Source of the DNA: Uranotaenia lowii
Taxonomy: Eukaryota > Arthropoda > Insecta > Diptera > Culicidae
Direction of reading: 5' to 3'
DNA length: 64,000 bases
Assembly: GCF_029784155.1 (NCBI RefSeq)
Contig: NC_073691.1
Span: forward strand, 90,168,722 to 90,232,721
The number at the start of each line of letters is the position of its first letter. The stretch's first letter is position 1. The position numbers were made by a program, and so were the translations under genes. This document shows positions 44,881 to 55,830 of the stretch, in pieces. The notes beneath the pieces were generated by a model that was given only the letters and a program-made list of their open reading frames with translations, did no database searches and was not told the origin of the DNA.

Positions 44881-46430
44881 ACCGCGCTGCGTATTTTTAG
44901 CTTGACAGATGTTTCGCAAGCATGGTTCGGCGACTGATGTCTTCATTCATAACTGTGTCGACTTCAGGTTGTTCTACCTGTTGGTGTTTTCGAATGATTG
45001 GTGCTTACTAACAGTTGTTTACACGTATGGCAATCTAGTAAAGCTTGATGTTGTTTTGTTTTTTGTCAAAGAGCATTTTTTGGTACTGCGAGGCGTATTT
45101 TATGCTGCTAGTGGTTCTAGGCATAGTTTGTTGACTTTGTCGTTTTTCACAGCTTCGTGGTTCTAGCGATGTTACACGTTCGAAGAACTGGATTGTTTTC
45201 TTCGGCCGCTGTGCGTGTTTTGATGTTGCTAGTAGTTCTGGATGTTGCTGGTTGACTTTAGTCATTATTCATAGCTGCGTGGTGTAATGATGTTTTGTTT
45301 TTTGGTGAAGGATTGTTTCTTAGCCGCTGTGCGTATTTTGGTGTTGATGTTAGTTCTCGACGTAGTTCGTTGACTTTGCCGTAGTTCATAGCTGTTTCTT
45401 GTTGTGATGTTTAGCACTCGGTGACCGGTTTAATTTCTTTGCCGCTGTGCGTATTTTGATGTTGCTAGTTGGTTGACTGTTTGGTTGTCGTCTTTCGTAG
45501 CTGCGTGGTTTGCCGATGTTTCTCGTTCAATAACCGTGTTTACCGATATGCGTGTTTCGATGTTGCTAGTTGTTCTTTTGGTGACCGGAGTGTCTGCTTA
45601 CCGCTATGCGTGTTTTGAAGTTGTTTGTAGGTTGATGTTATCTTCGTTCATAGCTGTGTTGTTACCGGTTTTTCACGTTTCGATGAACGGAGGGTCTGCT
45701 TTGCCGCTTTGCGTGTTTTGGTGTTGTTTGTTGGTTGGCTGTTATATTTGCCTTCGTACATAGCTGATTATTTTCCGATGTTTCTCGTTCGGTTGACGGT
45801 TTGATTTCTTCGCCGCTTTGCGTGTTTTGTTGTTGTTTGTTGGTTGACTGTGTGGATTGTCATCTTACATAGCTGATTTAGTCCGATGTTTCTCGTTCGG
45901 TTAACGGTTTGTCTTATTCGCCGCTTTGCGTGTTTTGTTGTTTTTCGTTGGCTGACTGTGTGGATTGTCATCTTACGTAGCTGATTTAGTCCGATGTTTC
46001 TCGTTCGGTTAACGGTTTGTCTTATTCGCCGCTTTGCGTGTTTTGTTGTTGTTCGTTGGCTGACTGTGTGGATTGTCATCTTACGTAGCTGATTTAGTCC
46101 GATGTTTCTCGTTCGGTTAACGGTTTGTCTTATTCGCCGCTTTGCGTGTTTTGTTGTTGTTCGTTGGCTGACTGTGTGGATTGTCATCTTACGTAGCTGA
46201 TTTAATCCGATGTTTCTCGTTCGGTTAACGGTTTGTCTTATTCGCCGCTTTGCGTGTTTTGTTGTTGTTCGTTGGCTGACTGTGTGGATTGTCATCTTAC
46301 GTAGCTGATTTAGTCCGATGTTTCTCGTTCGGTTAACGGTTTGTCTTATTCGCCGCTTTGCGTGTTTTGTTGTTGTTCGTTGGCTGACTGTGTGGATTGT
46401 CATCTTACGTAGCTGATTTATATAATGGAA
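44880..46430 (-). repeat. 108-bp tandem array between pol and the 3' LTR
   Basis: The unit (ends ...CTTACGTAGCTGATTTAGTC on the plus strand) repeats every 108 bp, almost unchanged at 45870-46420, and gets more divergent and irregular toward 44900. As 108 is 36 codons, a minus-strand frame stays open for 241 codons (46493-45768) with a repeated, very basic 36-residue unit (TTTKHAKRRIRQTVNRTRN inside). No start or domain supports it as a real protein. Confidence 0.85.
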
Positions 46431-46437
46431 CAGGATT

Positions 46438-46905
46438 TTAATCCGATTTGATGTCTTTGGCGTGGTATACACCCTGGTAGTCGCTGGAGACATCTTCTAA
46501 TCGGTAGTTGTTGGCGCCTATCCGTTCTCTTACGAAACAAGGAACAAATTTGGGTCCCAGTTTTTTCGTTTCCTGTTTTGACTTCGATGAAAGCTGAAAC
46601 GATCTTCTCCAAACTAGTTGACCAACTTCGAAACTCCTATTTCGGGCTCGAAGGTCGTACCTTGCCCTGCTTTTTTCGTGAGCATCTCGAATTCGCTGTC
46701 TTACAAAGTCATGTACTTTTGATAGTGCTTTGATTCGTTTCTGCTGCTCTTCCTGAGGATTCTTGGAAGCGTTCAGATCCTGTATCTTGTAGTTTTCGGT
46801 GAACACGATCATTTCTCGGCCGTAGTTAGCGAAGTGTGGCGAGATCCCGGATACTTCGTGTCTCGTCCCATGATCGGTGGTCGTCATCGATGAGTGCTCG
46901 TACAC
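46438..46905 (-). pseudogene. Integrase C-terminal part of pol, out of frame
   Basis: This frame carries the end of a Ty3/gypsy integrase: FANYGRE, a basic linker, then the GPY/F-type region (VGQLVWRR, KKLGPKFVPCFV, NNYRLED). It overlaps the end of the main pol frame (46826) in another frame. About a dozen codons that usually lie between the two parts are missing, so a small deletion with frameshift has cut pol here. Confidence 0.75.
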
Positions 46906-49534
46906 AAGTGATGAGTGTGCGATTCACCCGCTCGGCGTTATTGCACATTGGTGAATAGAAAGCAGTTTTCATGTGCTCAATCTTGTATCTTCGGAGTAAA
47001 GAGACAAACGCAATGGCTTTAAATTGAGATCCGTTGTCTGTTAGTATTATGCGAGGCGTTGAGAATTTAAGGAATACATATTTCTCTAGAAAATTTATCA
47101 TTCCGCCAGTTTCAGCAGATCTGAACGGTTGAGCGATTACATATTTTGTAAACCAGTCGACAATCACGAGGATTACTGTGTTCCCTTTCTTCGACCTTAC
47201 TAGCGGACCGACCCAGTCGATCGATACTAATTCCCATGGTTGAGCTGCAGGTTTCAGACCTCCCATTGTCGGTGTTAAGCATTCATTTGGCGCCTTGACT
47301 GCCTTGCAAACGGAACAGTTTCGTACATATTTCTTGACGTCTACTGCCATGTTTGGCCAATAGAATGATTTTTGTATTTTCTGCAACGTGCGATCTGCAC
47401 CCAGGTGCGCTGCTGTAGGTATGTCGTGATGCTTTCGTATTACCTCCTGCCTTGCTTCATCGGGAATAACCTGCTTCCAAACGTGCGTTCTTGCACCAAC
47501 TTCATCTGTAGTGGTGCAGTGTTTGAATAGTTCACCTTGAACGATGCGAAAATTCGGGAATTTATCGGGATCTTCGGTAGTTCCTTTTACTAAGTTCGAA
47601 TACCATGGATCGTTGGATAGCTGTAGTGAGTTGATTTCGATTCTGCTTAAGCAGTCTGGTACTTTGTTCAATGCTCCTTTTCGATATTTTATATCAAACT
47701 GGAAGGCGTTGAGTCGCAGAATCCATCGGGACATCAGAGCTGATGGGTTTTTCATGTTTCGAAGATATTTCAAACTAGCATGGTCACAATACACGATAAA
47801 TCGGGAGCCTTCGACGTATCCCCTGAATTTTTCAATACATCTTATAACCGCCAAGCATTCACGCTCCGTTGGGGAATATTTTCGTTCAGACGATGAAAGT
47901 TTCTCTGAGTGGTAACAAATAGCTTTTTCCTCTGCATCCTCTCCTTGAGTCAGGACTCCACCGATGGCTATTTCACTAGCATCACATGCTATTTGAAAAG
48001 GTTTTGTGTAGTCTGGCGTTGTTAGAACTGGTGCAGTGGTTAGACATTGTTTGAGACGTTGAAAAGCTAATTCGGCATCTTCGGACCATCGAAATTTCGT
48101 TTTGGATCTCGTCAGTTCTGTCAGTGGTACAGCAACTTTGGCGAAGTTCTTGATAAAGCGCCTGTACCAGCCAGCCATACCTAGAAAACGTTGGACGTCT
48201 TTTCGGTTAGTGGGCTGTGGGAAATTGGTGATTGCTGATGTTTTGTCGGGGTCAATGTTCCACCCGTTCTCGTCCAGAACGTACCCTAAATATTTCAGTT
48301 TGGGTAAACAAAAGCTCGATTTCTTTTTGTTAATGGTGAATCCTGCGTTTCGGAGTCGATAGGCTACTTCTTTTAACAGGTGTACAAATCTGTCGAAGGA
48401 ATTGGCTGCGATGATTATATCATCCAGATATGCGAAAACTTCAGGTTCCAAATCAATAAACAAACTCGTCATAACTCTGGCAAGTGCCTGGCTAGCAGTG
48501 CAAAGTCCGAATGGAACTACGCAATACTGGAAATGACCGCGCTGTGGAATTGTGAATGCAGTTTTTGGTTTCGAGGCGTGGTCTAATGGTATTTGCCAAA
48601 AAGCTGCTTCTAGATCGATTGACGCCAACCATTTACTTCCGCTGAGATTCTGCATTATTGCTGCTATTTGAGGAATGGGAAAAGCTTCTGGCACTACGAT
48701 TTTGTTCAGTCCTCTTGCGTCCAAACACAAGCGTATCGAATCGTCTTTCTTACGAACTGCTACTACAGGAGAGTTCCACGGACAGCAGAAAGCTTCTTCT
48801 ATCACACCCATCTTTAACATCCTGTCAACTTCCTTATTAACATCTTGCAGAATGAAGCGAGACATTGTGTAGAACCGTTGCTTCACTGGTTTTGCTCCAT
48901 TGGTGTCAATTGTGTGAGTGTACAGATGTGTTCTTCCTAGCTTGCCTGTCGATTCAGATGAAGGGAATTCTTCCACTGCTTCTTTCAATCGCTGTTTTTG
49001 TTGCTCAGATAGACTGTTTAAGCGAGCATTGTTGTCTTCTGCGATGCTGTTCACGAGTAATTTCATTTGAAATTTGTTAAAGAAATCCATTCCCAGAATA
49101 AAACTGTCAGGTAGGTTCTCTAAGCATATTACTGGCATAACGTGTCGCTTACCATTGAGTTCTAGCGGCAGCATGACGTAGTGTGATATGTTGTGTTTTG
49201 TGTTATCGGCTGTGAATATTGATCCTCGTCCTGGAATTTTCTGTAGTTTAAGAGTTTCCGCAATTTTGGTTTTACTACCTCCTAGGAGTGAACACATTGC
49301 TCCTGTGTCCAGCATGCCTTTCATCGGGATTCCTCTGCATGTCACGTCAAGATACGGCCTGTTGTCAATTGTAGTGATGTTGTGTACTGCTATGTTTGAC
49401 TGGCCGAAGTTTTTAACTGTACATTTGGTGGGGTCGAGTTTGGTTTTCGGCAGCAAAATTGGACCCTCTAGCAGTTGCCGCCTCGGGCGTTTCCCGGATG
49501 GCTTTGCATGAGATCTCTGGCCATTTGGATACAT
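46826..49534 (-). CDS. Gypsy-type pol: protease, RT, RNase H, integrase (C-terminus cut off)
   Basis: 902 codons. Order: aspartic protease (MLDTGAMCSLLG, about residues 75-86), RT with the catalytic YLDD (FAYLDDIIIAA, about 365-375; most relatives have YVDD or YIDD), RNase H (ACDASEIAIGGVL), an HHCC zinc domain (HHDIP...HLGADR...CSVCK) and the integrase core (DWVGPL, LTDNGSQF, and the Glu in NNAERVNR at about 867). It ends early at 46826 after HRSWDE; the C-terminal domain follows in another frame. The start at 49534 is only the first ATG; normal expression would be by frameshift from gag at 49489-49495. Confidence 0.93.
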   Translation of the reverse strand: MYPNGQRSHAKPSGKRPRRQLLEGPILLPKTKLDPTKCTVKNFGQSNIAVHNITTIDNRPYLDVTCRGIPMKGMLDTGAMCSLLGGSKTKIAETLKLQKIPGRGSIFTADNTKHNISHYVMLPLELNGKRHVMPVICLENLPDSFILGMDFFNKFQMKLLVNSIAEDNNARLNSLSEQQKQRLKEAVEEFPSSESTGKLGRTHLYTHTIDTNGAKPVKQRFYTMSRFILQDVNKEVDRMLKMGVIEEAFCCPWNSPVVAVRKKDDSIRLCLDARGLNKIVVPEAFPIPQIAAIMQNLSGSKWLASIDLEAAFWQIPLDHASKPKTAFTIPQRGHFQYCVVPFGLCTASQALARVMTSLFIDLEPEVFAYLDDIIIAANSFDRFVHLLKEVAYRLRNAGFTINKKKSSFCLPKLKYLGYVLDENGWNIDPDKTSAITNFPQPTNRKDVQRFLGMAGWYRRFIKNFAKVAVPLTELTRSKTKFRWSEDAELAFQRLKQCLTTAPVLTTPDYTKPFQIACDASEIAIGGVLTQGEDAEEKAICYHSEKLSSSERKYSPTERECLAVIRCIEKFRGYVEGSRFIVYCDHASLKYLRNMKNPSALMSRWILRLNAFQFDIKYRKGALNKVPDCLSRIEINSLQLSNDPWYSNLVKGTTEDPDKFPNFRIVQGELFKHCTTTDEVGARTHVWKQVIPDEARQEVIRKHHDIPTAAHLGADRTLQKIQKSFYWPNMAVDVKKYVRNCSVCKAVKAPNECLTPTMGGLKPAAQPWELVSIDWVGPLVRSKKGNTVILVIVDWFTKYVIAQPFRSAETGGMINFLEKYVFLKFSTPRIILTDNGSQFKAIAFVSLLRRYKIEHMKTAFYSPMCNNAERVNRTLITCVRALIDDDHRSWDETRSIRDLATLR

Positions 49535-51474
49535 TCAGTACAGTTCCGTACCGTATAACCTTGCTTTCCGCAACGATAGCAAAACAGGTGTGTTTTCGGA
49601 AATGGGCACGTGAGAAAGAAATGATCATCTCTGCCGCATTGCCAGCATCTCAATGTCGTTGTCGGGTTGATTGGTGTTTGGCGATTCATCATTCTGAAGT
49701 TTTGCCCTTTATTGTCCACTTGAACTGCGTTGCAACCTGCACCATTCAGTTCATTTCCAAATTCGGATACTTCGGTCTGTCTTTCCCTTGTGGATTGATA
49801 GTTGTGTATCGATGGATCTAAAGGTATATTGCTGTCGTACTGTTGTGATGAGTCTAGCATGTTATGCTGCACCAACGACGAATTCCATTGTTGTGTGTTC
49901 TCACTTTCAATTGCGTTTATTCCGTGTTGTGCTGTTGGCCTATTGTCCCTCTGCATCTGTGGTCTAAGCTGTCTGTAAACGTTTGCTCGTCCTAATTCTT
50001 GTGGTCGATTTGAATTTGCTGCGAAACTACCACTATTGATATTCGCTTCATCCACCTCTTCACATACTTTGATTAAGCTAGTCAGTGATGAAACTTGTGC
50101 GGCAATGGTTACTAGCCTGAAGTGTTGATTCAAGTTCGTCCTAATGATGTGGAATTGGTCCATCTCCGAAAATGGAGGATCAGCTGCACCAAACATTAGA
50201 GTCATTTCCCAATTGAAAGTTTCAAAGGATTCATTCGGCTTTTGTATTCTGCAATATACTTGTTTTCTTATCAATTGTGCAAAGTCTCGCGGAATGAATT
50301 GTTGTTTAATTTTTGTTTTGAATTCGTCCCAGGAAATATATGCGTTGCATGACAAGCAAAACCAGTCTAAAGCTTTGCCAACTAGCAAAAATTTTATTTG
50401 TGACATCAACTCGTCACCATTCATGTCATCAGTCATTGCAAATTTCTCTACCTTCTTAATGAAAACAATCAGATCCAAAGGACTACCTTTTCCGTCATAC
50501 TTAAAAGGCCAGGCATGAATTGGTTTTCCTCTTGGTCCTCTTTGATGCCTATTCTGTTCCCTGAGTATCGAAAGCAATACTTCATCTCGGAGCTCCTGCG
50601 ACATTTCATTGTTCTGATTCTCCCGATGTAAACCTCGATGCCTCTGCGAATTGCCTCGATCTGGTAACGGAGGCGCCTGTTGCATATCTACTTGCTGCAG
50701 AGCTGCGTTAGCGTTTTGATGAAGTGTCTGATGATTCTGGATTACTTGTTGTGGCTGCGCGATGGGTAACTGCCTGAGTCTTTCCAAGATCTCTTCCAAC
50801 AGCTCCGTTTGATTCCTTTTGTTGGAATCGATGTCACGTCTCGCATCTGCGTTGGTGTTGGATTTGGGGATTGCTCCAGTTCTCTGCATAGTTTCCATCC
50901 GACGACTTAAATTGACCGGATCTGTCGATGGTACAGTTGCACCCCTGGTGCTTCGATCGTTCCTCAAATCCTCTTCACCGAAACCTCTAAAAGGGCTGGA
51001 TGTTCTCGGCATACTGTCCGAAATCGTCAAATTTGCTGCTGCCTCAAGCTGAGTGTTGTCTACACCACCAGTATCTTCATTCGATGTCAATATTGTATGT
51101 AACTGTTTCACTTCACTTGTAAGTTGCACTAGTAACTCACTACGCGGTTGATCCTTAGGAATTAAATCCAATCTATTGCGGTAATGCTCAAGACGCGAAA
51201 GCAATTGCTTTTTCGAATTCGAATCGTTATCAATGACAGCTTTACGTGTATTTAATTTCATCGCTTCTAAGTTTGTTAAACATATGTTGAGATTATCTTC
51301 AATATTCATCACGTGATCTGAGGACTTAGCAAAAGTGTTTGCTTTTTTCTCCTCCGTGATTAATGATCGCAACGCACTAAGTTTAGTTCTGCGATTGCTA
51401 AAACCAAGGTCAAATTTGTTTCTGAGCCGAAGCTCGTAATCAATTTCCTCATCATTCAAATCAATTATGTCCAT
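49468..51474 (-). CDS. Gypsy-type gag with two zinc knuckles
   Basis: 668 codons. Capsid-like part in the middle (KIKQQFIPRDFAQLIRKQ, about residues 380-420, the familiar gypsy gag block), then knuckle 1 CWQCGRDDHFFLTC (610-623, CX2CX4HX4C) and knuckle 2 CYRCGKQGYTVRNC (632-645) in which the His is Tyr. N-terminal third is charged and coiled-coil-like with a Gln/Asn-rich region. The ATG at 51474 is about 45 bp after the primer-binding site. It overlaps pol by 67 bp in the -1 frame. Confidence 0.9.
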   Translation of the reverse strand: MDIIDLNDEEIDYELRLRNKFDLGFSNRRTKLSALRSLITEEKKANTFAKSSDHVMNIEDNLNICLTNLEAMKLNTRKAVIDNDSNSKKQLLSRLEHYRNRLDLIPKDQPRSELLVQLTSEVKQLHTILTSNEDTGGVDNTQLEAAANLTISDSMPRTSSPFRGFGEEDLRNDRSTRGATVPSTDPVNLSRRMETMQRTGAIPKSNTNADARRDIDSNKRNQTELLEEILERLRQLPIAQPQQVIQNHQTLHQNANAALQQVDMQQAPPLPDRGNSQRHRGLHRENQNNEMSQELRDEVLLSILREQNRHQRGPRGKPIHAWPFKYDGKGSPLDLIVFIKKVEKFAMTDDMNGDELMSQIKFLLVGKALDWFCLSCNAYISWDEFKTKIKQQFIPRDFAQLIRKQVYCRIQKPNESFETFNWEMTLMFGAADPPFSEMDQFHIIRTNLNQHFRLVTIAAQVSSLTSLIKVCEEVDEANINSGSFAANSNRPQELGRANVYRQLRPQMQRDNRPTAQHGINAIESENTQQWNSSLVQHNMLDSSQQYDSNIPLDPSIHNYQSTRERQTEVSEFGNELNGAGCNAVQVDNKGQNFRMMNRQTPINPTTTLRCWQCGRDDHFFLTCPFPKTHLFCYRCGKQGYTVRNCTECIQMARDLMQSHPGNARGGNC
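49489..49495 (-). promoter_or_regulatory. Candidate -1 ribosomal frameshift site GGGAAAC
   Basis: On the minus strand the gag codons read CCG GGA AAC, so the heptamer G GGA AAC is in the correct X XXY YYZ register. Slipping back one base enters the pol frame (GKRPRRQLLEGP). Right after it is CGCC-CGA-GGCG, a short possible stem. Confidence 0.7.
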
Positions 51475-51516
51475 TTTAAATTTTATTTTTGTAGTATTTT
51501 ACAAAAGTTCTATTTT

Positions 51517-51528
51517 ATTCGGGCGCCA
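51517..51528 (-). other. Primer-binding site of the gypsy-type element
   Basis: TGGCGCCCGAAT, one base after the 5' LTR end on the minus strand, fits the 3' end of a tRNA with CCA. The tRNA was not identified. Confidence 0.65.
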
Positions 51529-51529
51529 A

Positions 51530-52870
51530 TGTGGCAGATCTCTTGCCGGAATTTTTAAATTGCAGCAATCTTGCTGCTCTGCAATCTGTGCACGAAATGA
51601 AAAGAGTGCGTCAGATGCGAATCAAACCATTAATGAATAAAAACCATAAACCTTAAGCTTACCTTGATGTTTTTGGTGATATGTTCACGCTCGGAACATC
51701 ACGCTCCTCTTCTCGGCAAGAAAACGACGCAAGAATCCCTTCAGCGCTCGAGGCTGGAACACAAGCTTGAAACGCCTTGTTGGGCGGCAATTCCCGGCAT
51801 CAAACACTGGCCTTTGCTCGGGGCCGGATCACGAGCAAGGTCCTTTTGGCGCTGGGGGCCGGATGAACAAATGGCCACTCAATCAGCACTCACAAACCCG
51901 ACATCCACTTATGGACATTGCTCGGGGTCGGAACACGAGCAACGTCCCTCTTGGCGCTGGTGGCCGAAATAAAAAAAACAGCACCTTAATCGGCACTTAA
52001 ATAACGGCACTCAAATTCCCTTCGGCGCTCGTGGCCGGAACACAAATAACCGCTGACCCGGTTTTGGTTCTCCGGGGTGATTTCCCCTGCGGCGCTAGTG
52101 GCCGGGGAATGAAATGTACTAGGCAATAGTGCCTGAAGTAATGTGCAATCCGCTCCGGTGGTGTTGGTCGCTGCGCACTGAGGGTCACCACAGTTCACTT
52201 CGAGGTGAACAGCTCCCTCAAGTGCTGGCCGGAATTGACTTCTCTTCGGCAGTGAGCACCCTTGAAGCGATCCAACACCGGTATCTCCTGCAAGCGATGA
52301 TCCAACGCGGCGACGATTCCACGTGTGTGTGGAAAATGCCACACCACAAAAAAGCCCTGCAACATGACCATCATTAGTTTTTTATTCCTAACCACAAATT
52401 TATGACTGCCTACCTCTTTTCAGAAGGCCTCTTCGTGCTGGATCTCGTCGGATCTTCGCTGGGTCGATTCGGACGCAAAGGGGTTCCTTTCCCCTGGCAC
52501 TATCCGGAATTCCTGTGTAAAAAACGAAGGGTAATTGCAGTTAGCATTCTGCGAACGAAATCTTTGCTGGCCGTTACCCGTCTTCCGGGTCTGAGTGACG
52601 GAATTGTTGTTTTAGTAGGAAAATGTCATCAGACATTCACTTACCCGAATCTCGGAGTGTTGACGGGTTGTTGCTGCGGACCACAATTTCTTAATAAGCG
52701 TTTTCCAAACTTTTGGAAAGACGCGTCGGGAAAACGTGTGAAGCTTTTTTCCCACTTTTTCTGTTTGGTCCAATGTCACTGGATATGTGGTAGACCGGTC
52801 GGCGTGTACGTCTAAATTTTATGTGATTTTAGACTTTGGGTTTTTTGTGACCCAGTCAATAATTGTAACA
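51530..52870 (-). repeat. LTR of the gypsy-type element, 5' copy
   Basis: 1,341 bp, same as 42642-43982 in all lines compared. It must carry the promoter; no clear TATA box was assigned. Confidence 0.93.
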
Positions 52871-53054
52871 TAATGTTGTGCTCCTCCACAAACTTAAGCA
52901 ACCGATTTAGTATAAGCTTCTCAAAAAGTTTGCCCAGCACCGAAAGGAAACTTATTGGTCTGTAGCTTGAAGGCAATTTTGGATCTTTTCCAGGTTTACG
53001 GATGGGGATGATTTTAGCTATTTTCCAGCTGGTTGGGAAGAAGTGAAGCTCCAA
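52871..53054 (-). pseudogene. Jockey-type RT relic, upstream piece
   Basis: FFPTSWKIAKIIPIRKPGKD and SYRPISFLSVLGKLFEKLIL are RT blocks 0-1 of jockey-clade elements. It stops at the gypsy-type LTR; the continuation is at 42641-42490. Confidence 0.85.
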
Positions 53055-54372
53055 GCATTTATTAAAAATAGTACTGAACTAACTAGAACTTTGGCAATGC
53101 CCTATTATTCGTTTCGGAGTGAAGACATCCTGGAAGAAATCTGCATATTCAGATCGGTCATATGTTGTTAAACCGTCCTATACGGTTAAAAAAGGACGAT
53201 TAGCCGGTATTTTCATAAATTATATTATTGTGGAATCGTTTATATGTTCACGTGTGTTCACTATCTATTCGTGACGAAAAAAAATCATAATCTGGTTGGT
53301 GTCTGAAATTTGAGCCAAAGGAAAAAACGGTCAAAAAAATGGCGTTTTGAACAATGATTTCGATTGAAATTGAAATAATGAAATTTCACAATGTCAGCTA
53401 AACTTAGGCTAATTTAAAGATTCATTTTAGGTAAAAAAGCTTGCAATATTTCAAACAGTTCATAAATTATTAGTAGAATTCTCATTAAACTGTGTCAAAT
53501 CTGTTTGTTGTACGTACAGAATCGGGACTCAAACCAAGTAATAATGAATTGAAAGAAAAAAATGTTGTTTGGGAGGCTAGCATATCTCATTTCTGTAATT
53601 TGGTCCGCCTGTTGAAGATCTTGGCCACTCATGATTTAAGGTATAAATCAAACCATTGAAAAGGGGGTTAAAACGATTATATTCGAAACAAAATAATTAG
53701 GTTTAAGAAGAAATTGCGACAAATAGAAGACTCTCTCTGGAGCCACTATTCTTGTAATTCTTGTTGAGCATTGTAGCCGCAGTGCTAATGTAATTATTTT
53801 ACTACGTCCGGTGTGGCTTTCTTATGAATATTAAATTTTGCATTACTATACTTAGAAATTGAATTTAAATAGGTATGTATGCAGATGTTAAATAAAATGC
53901 AAATTAACAAAAAGTTGAAAATTTGTCAAGAATTCTTCGTTTCTTTTTTTTTTTTTTGAGAATCTAATGAAGCCAATATGTGTCAAATTATGTCGAATTT
54001 TCAACCACCACTGTAAAAATATCTAAACTGTGACTAGAAGAAATCTTAATGAACATGTTAAATCCCCATTTCTTTGTCGTTTATGACCCAGTAGTGATTT
54101 CGCGGTTTGCAAATATCTAACGTTATATGTATATTGAAACATGAATTCCAATTGAATTTCCAGTTGAATGAAAGCATAAATTGAAATTTATGATTTAAAT
54201 CCCGATAAAAATAGTCTCGGAATTATCTTTCTTTAGACTGATTTTTTGAGTATGAAGTTATATTCTCCTTCAAAACAGCATTTTCATAGAATTCCTAATG
54301 TTTTTTTTCTTTTGGTGGAAATCCGCGCATGCGAACGGGTAAACCGACACGAAAGAATTTTAGGGAAAACTG
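53055..54372. other. Spacer before H4
   Basis: AT-rich, no gene. At 53165-53203 AAACCGTCCT ... AGGACGATTAGCC resembles the flanks and stem of the H2A 3' signal with an altered loop; it may be a relic or chance. Confidence 0.4.
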
Positions 54373-54380
54373 TATAAAAG
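54373..54380 (+). promoter_or_regulatory. H4 TATA box
   Basis: TATAAAAG, 49 bp before the H4 ATG; the same word as in the H2A promoter. Confidence 0.75.
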
Positions 54381-54401
54381 AACGGATGCCCGTGCCGGTA
54401 A

Positions 54402-54740
<339 letters not shown>

Positions 54741-54765
54741 ATTTCATTGGAACACGACAAAAAAC

Positions 54766-54781
54766 GGTCCTTTTCAGGACC
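54766..54781 (+). terminator. Histone 3' stem-loop of H4
   Basis: GGTCCTTTTCAGGACC, 26 bp after the stop, a perfect 6-bp stem with the TTTC loop. Confidence 0.92.
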
Positions 54782-55454
54782 AACAATTATCTTGGAAGAG
54801 TTGGAACGGACGGACTACATGAAAACGAAAATCACCCGGTTTCTTTGTGGGTGTTGGGAGGAAAAATCGATAAAATAAATTCAAAATGGCGGATCGCAAA
54901 ACCATTACGAATCACTTTTAAGGAATTTATAATGAGAACTTTTTTCTGCTTTTGAAAAGACGTTTAACTCTTCTCAATGCTTGTTGTGGTTTGTTCAGCA
55001 AAGTATTAAACCTCGTCCACACTCGGCAACTAGAACTGCGATTTCTGTTGTTGAGACTTGTTTATTGTTCTTGGTTGCTGAAAGGAGCATGCAGTAGGTC
55101 TCCCATATTTGACAGGAGACTTGCATCTCATCGTCTATATTCTATAAACCTATTCTAAAAACTGTAATAATTATGCTCCGATTATTGAAGTGGTGTGGAT
55201 GTCATAAATTTGCCCATTCAACAGAAAAAAGATTTCAGAAAAGTATTTCGAAAAAAACCCTTTAAAATCTTAAGAAAATTCATAATATTAAGATTTGGGA
55301 TACAAAATGTCTGCCTTCATTCGACACATAATGTAAAATCAAAATAACCAACAGCGGAATCCAAAGTTCTAATTTATTTTTTAATTGATTTTTATATTAT
55401 TATTTCAGGCAGTACGTTAAATTTCAACTTGAAGGTAAGAATTCGTAAAAAGGA
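54782..55454. other. H4 3' flank with a MITE relative
   Basis: About 55013-55140 shares words with the MITE at 39421 (gtccacac, ggcaact, gaactgcgattt). No gene. Confidence 0.4.
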
Positions 55455-55830
55455 ATTGAGAATTGAGACTCTAGATTCAGATTTCAGATAAAATTTTAGA
55501 TCCGGATATCAGATTCATAGTTGACTCAGATTTTCAGATTTTAATGGGTATGGGTCATATTCCTATGAAAAAGGAAAAAAAAGTAAGATTCCAGATTTAG
55601 ATTCAGACTTCATAAGCAAATTTAAGATTGAGGTTTCAGATTCATATTTCAGATTGAATTTTCTAATATAGCTTTTGATATTCTGGTGCAGATTTCAGAT
55701 TCATTTAAGATTGAAAAAGATGACTTCAAGACAAAGATTTCAGATTCTGATTCCGATAAAGATTCAGAATTCTGATTTTTTTTGTGCATTTAACATTCAA
55801 ACTCAGATGTCAGGTACACATTTATGATAC
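55455..55830. repeat. Degenerate AGATTTCAGATTC simple repeat
   Basis: The words AGATTCAGATTTC, CAGATTC and CAGATTT recur irregularly about twenty times. No frame. Confidence 0.7.

Larger units (their letters stand above)
42642..52870 (-). mobile_element. Ty3/gypsy-type LTR retrotransposon, 10.2 kb
   Basis: Two LTRs of 1,341 bp (TGTGGC...TAACA on the plus strand) frame gag and pol on the minus strand. The 4-bp duplication TAAT is at 42638-42641 and 52871-52874. The element sits inside a jockey RT relic. No env frame was seen; the 2.4 kb between pol and the 3' LTR holds tandem repeats instead. Confidence 0.93.

Noticed and set aside
44880..46430. CRISPR-like array
   Set aside because: Units are continuous 108-bp tandem copies with no unique spacers, and the DNA is eukaryotic.
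45768..46493. 241-codon basic repeat protein
   Set aside because: The 108-bp unit keeps the frame open by its length; no start, domain or splice support. Listed as a repeat.
47544..49821. Plus-strand frames within pol and gag
   Set aside because: Antisense shadows of the retrotransposon proteins.
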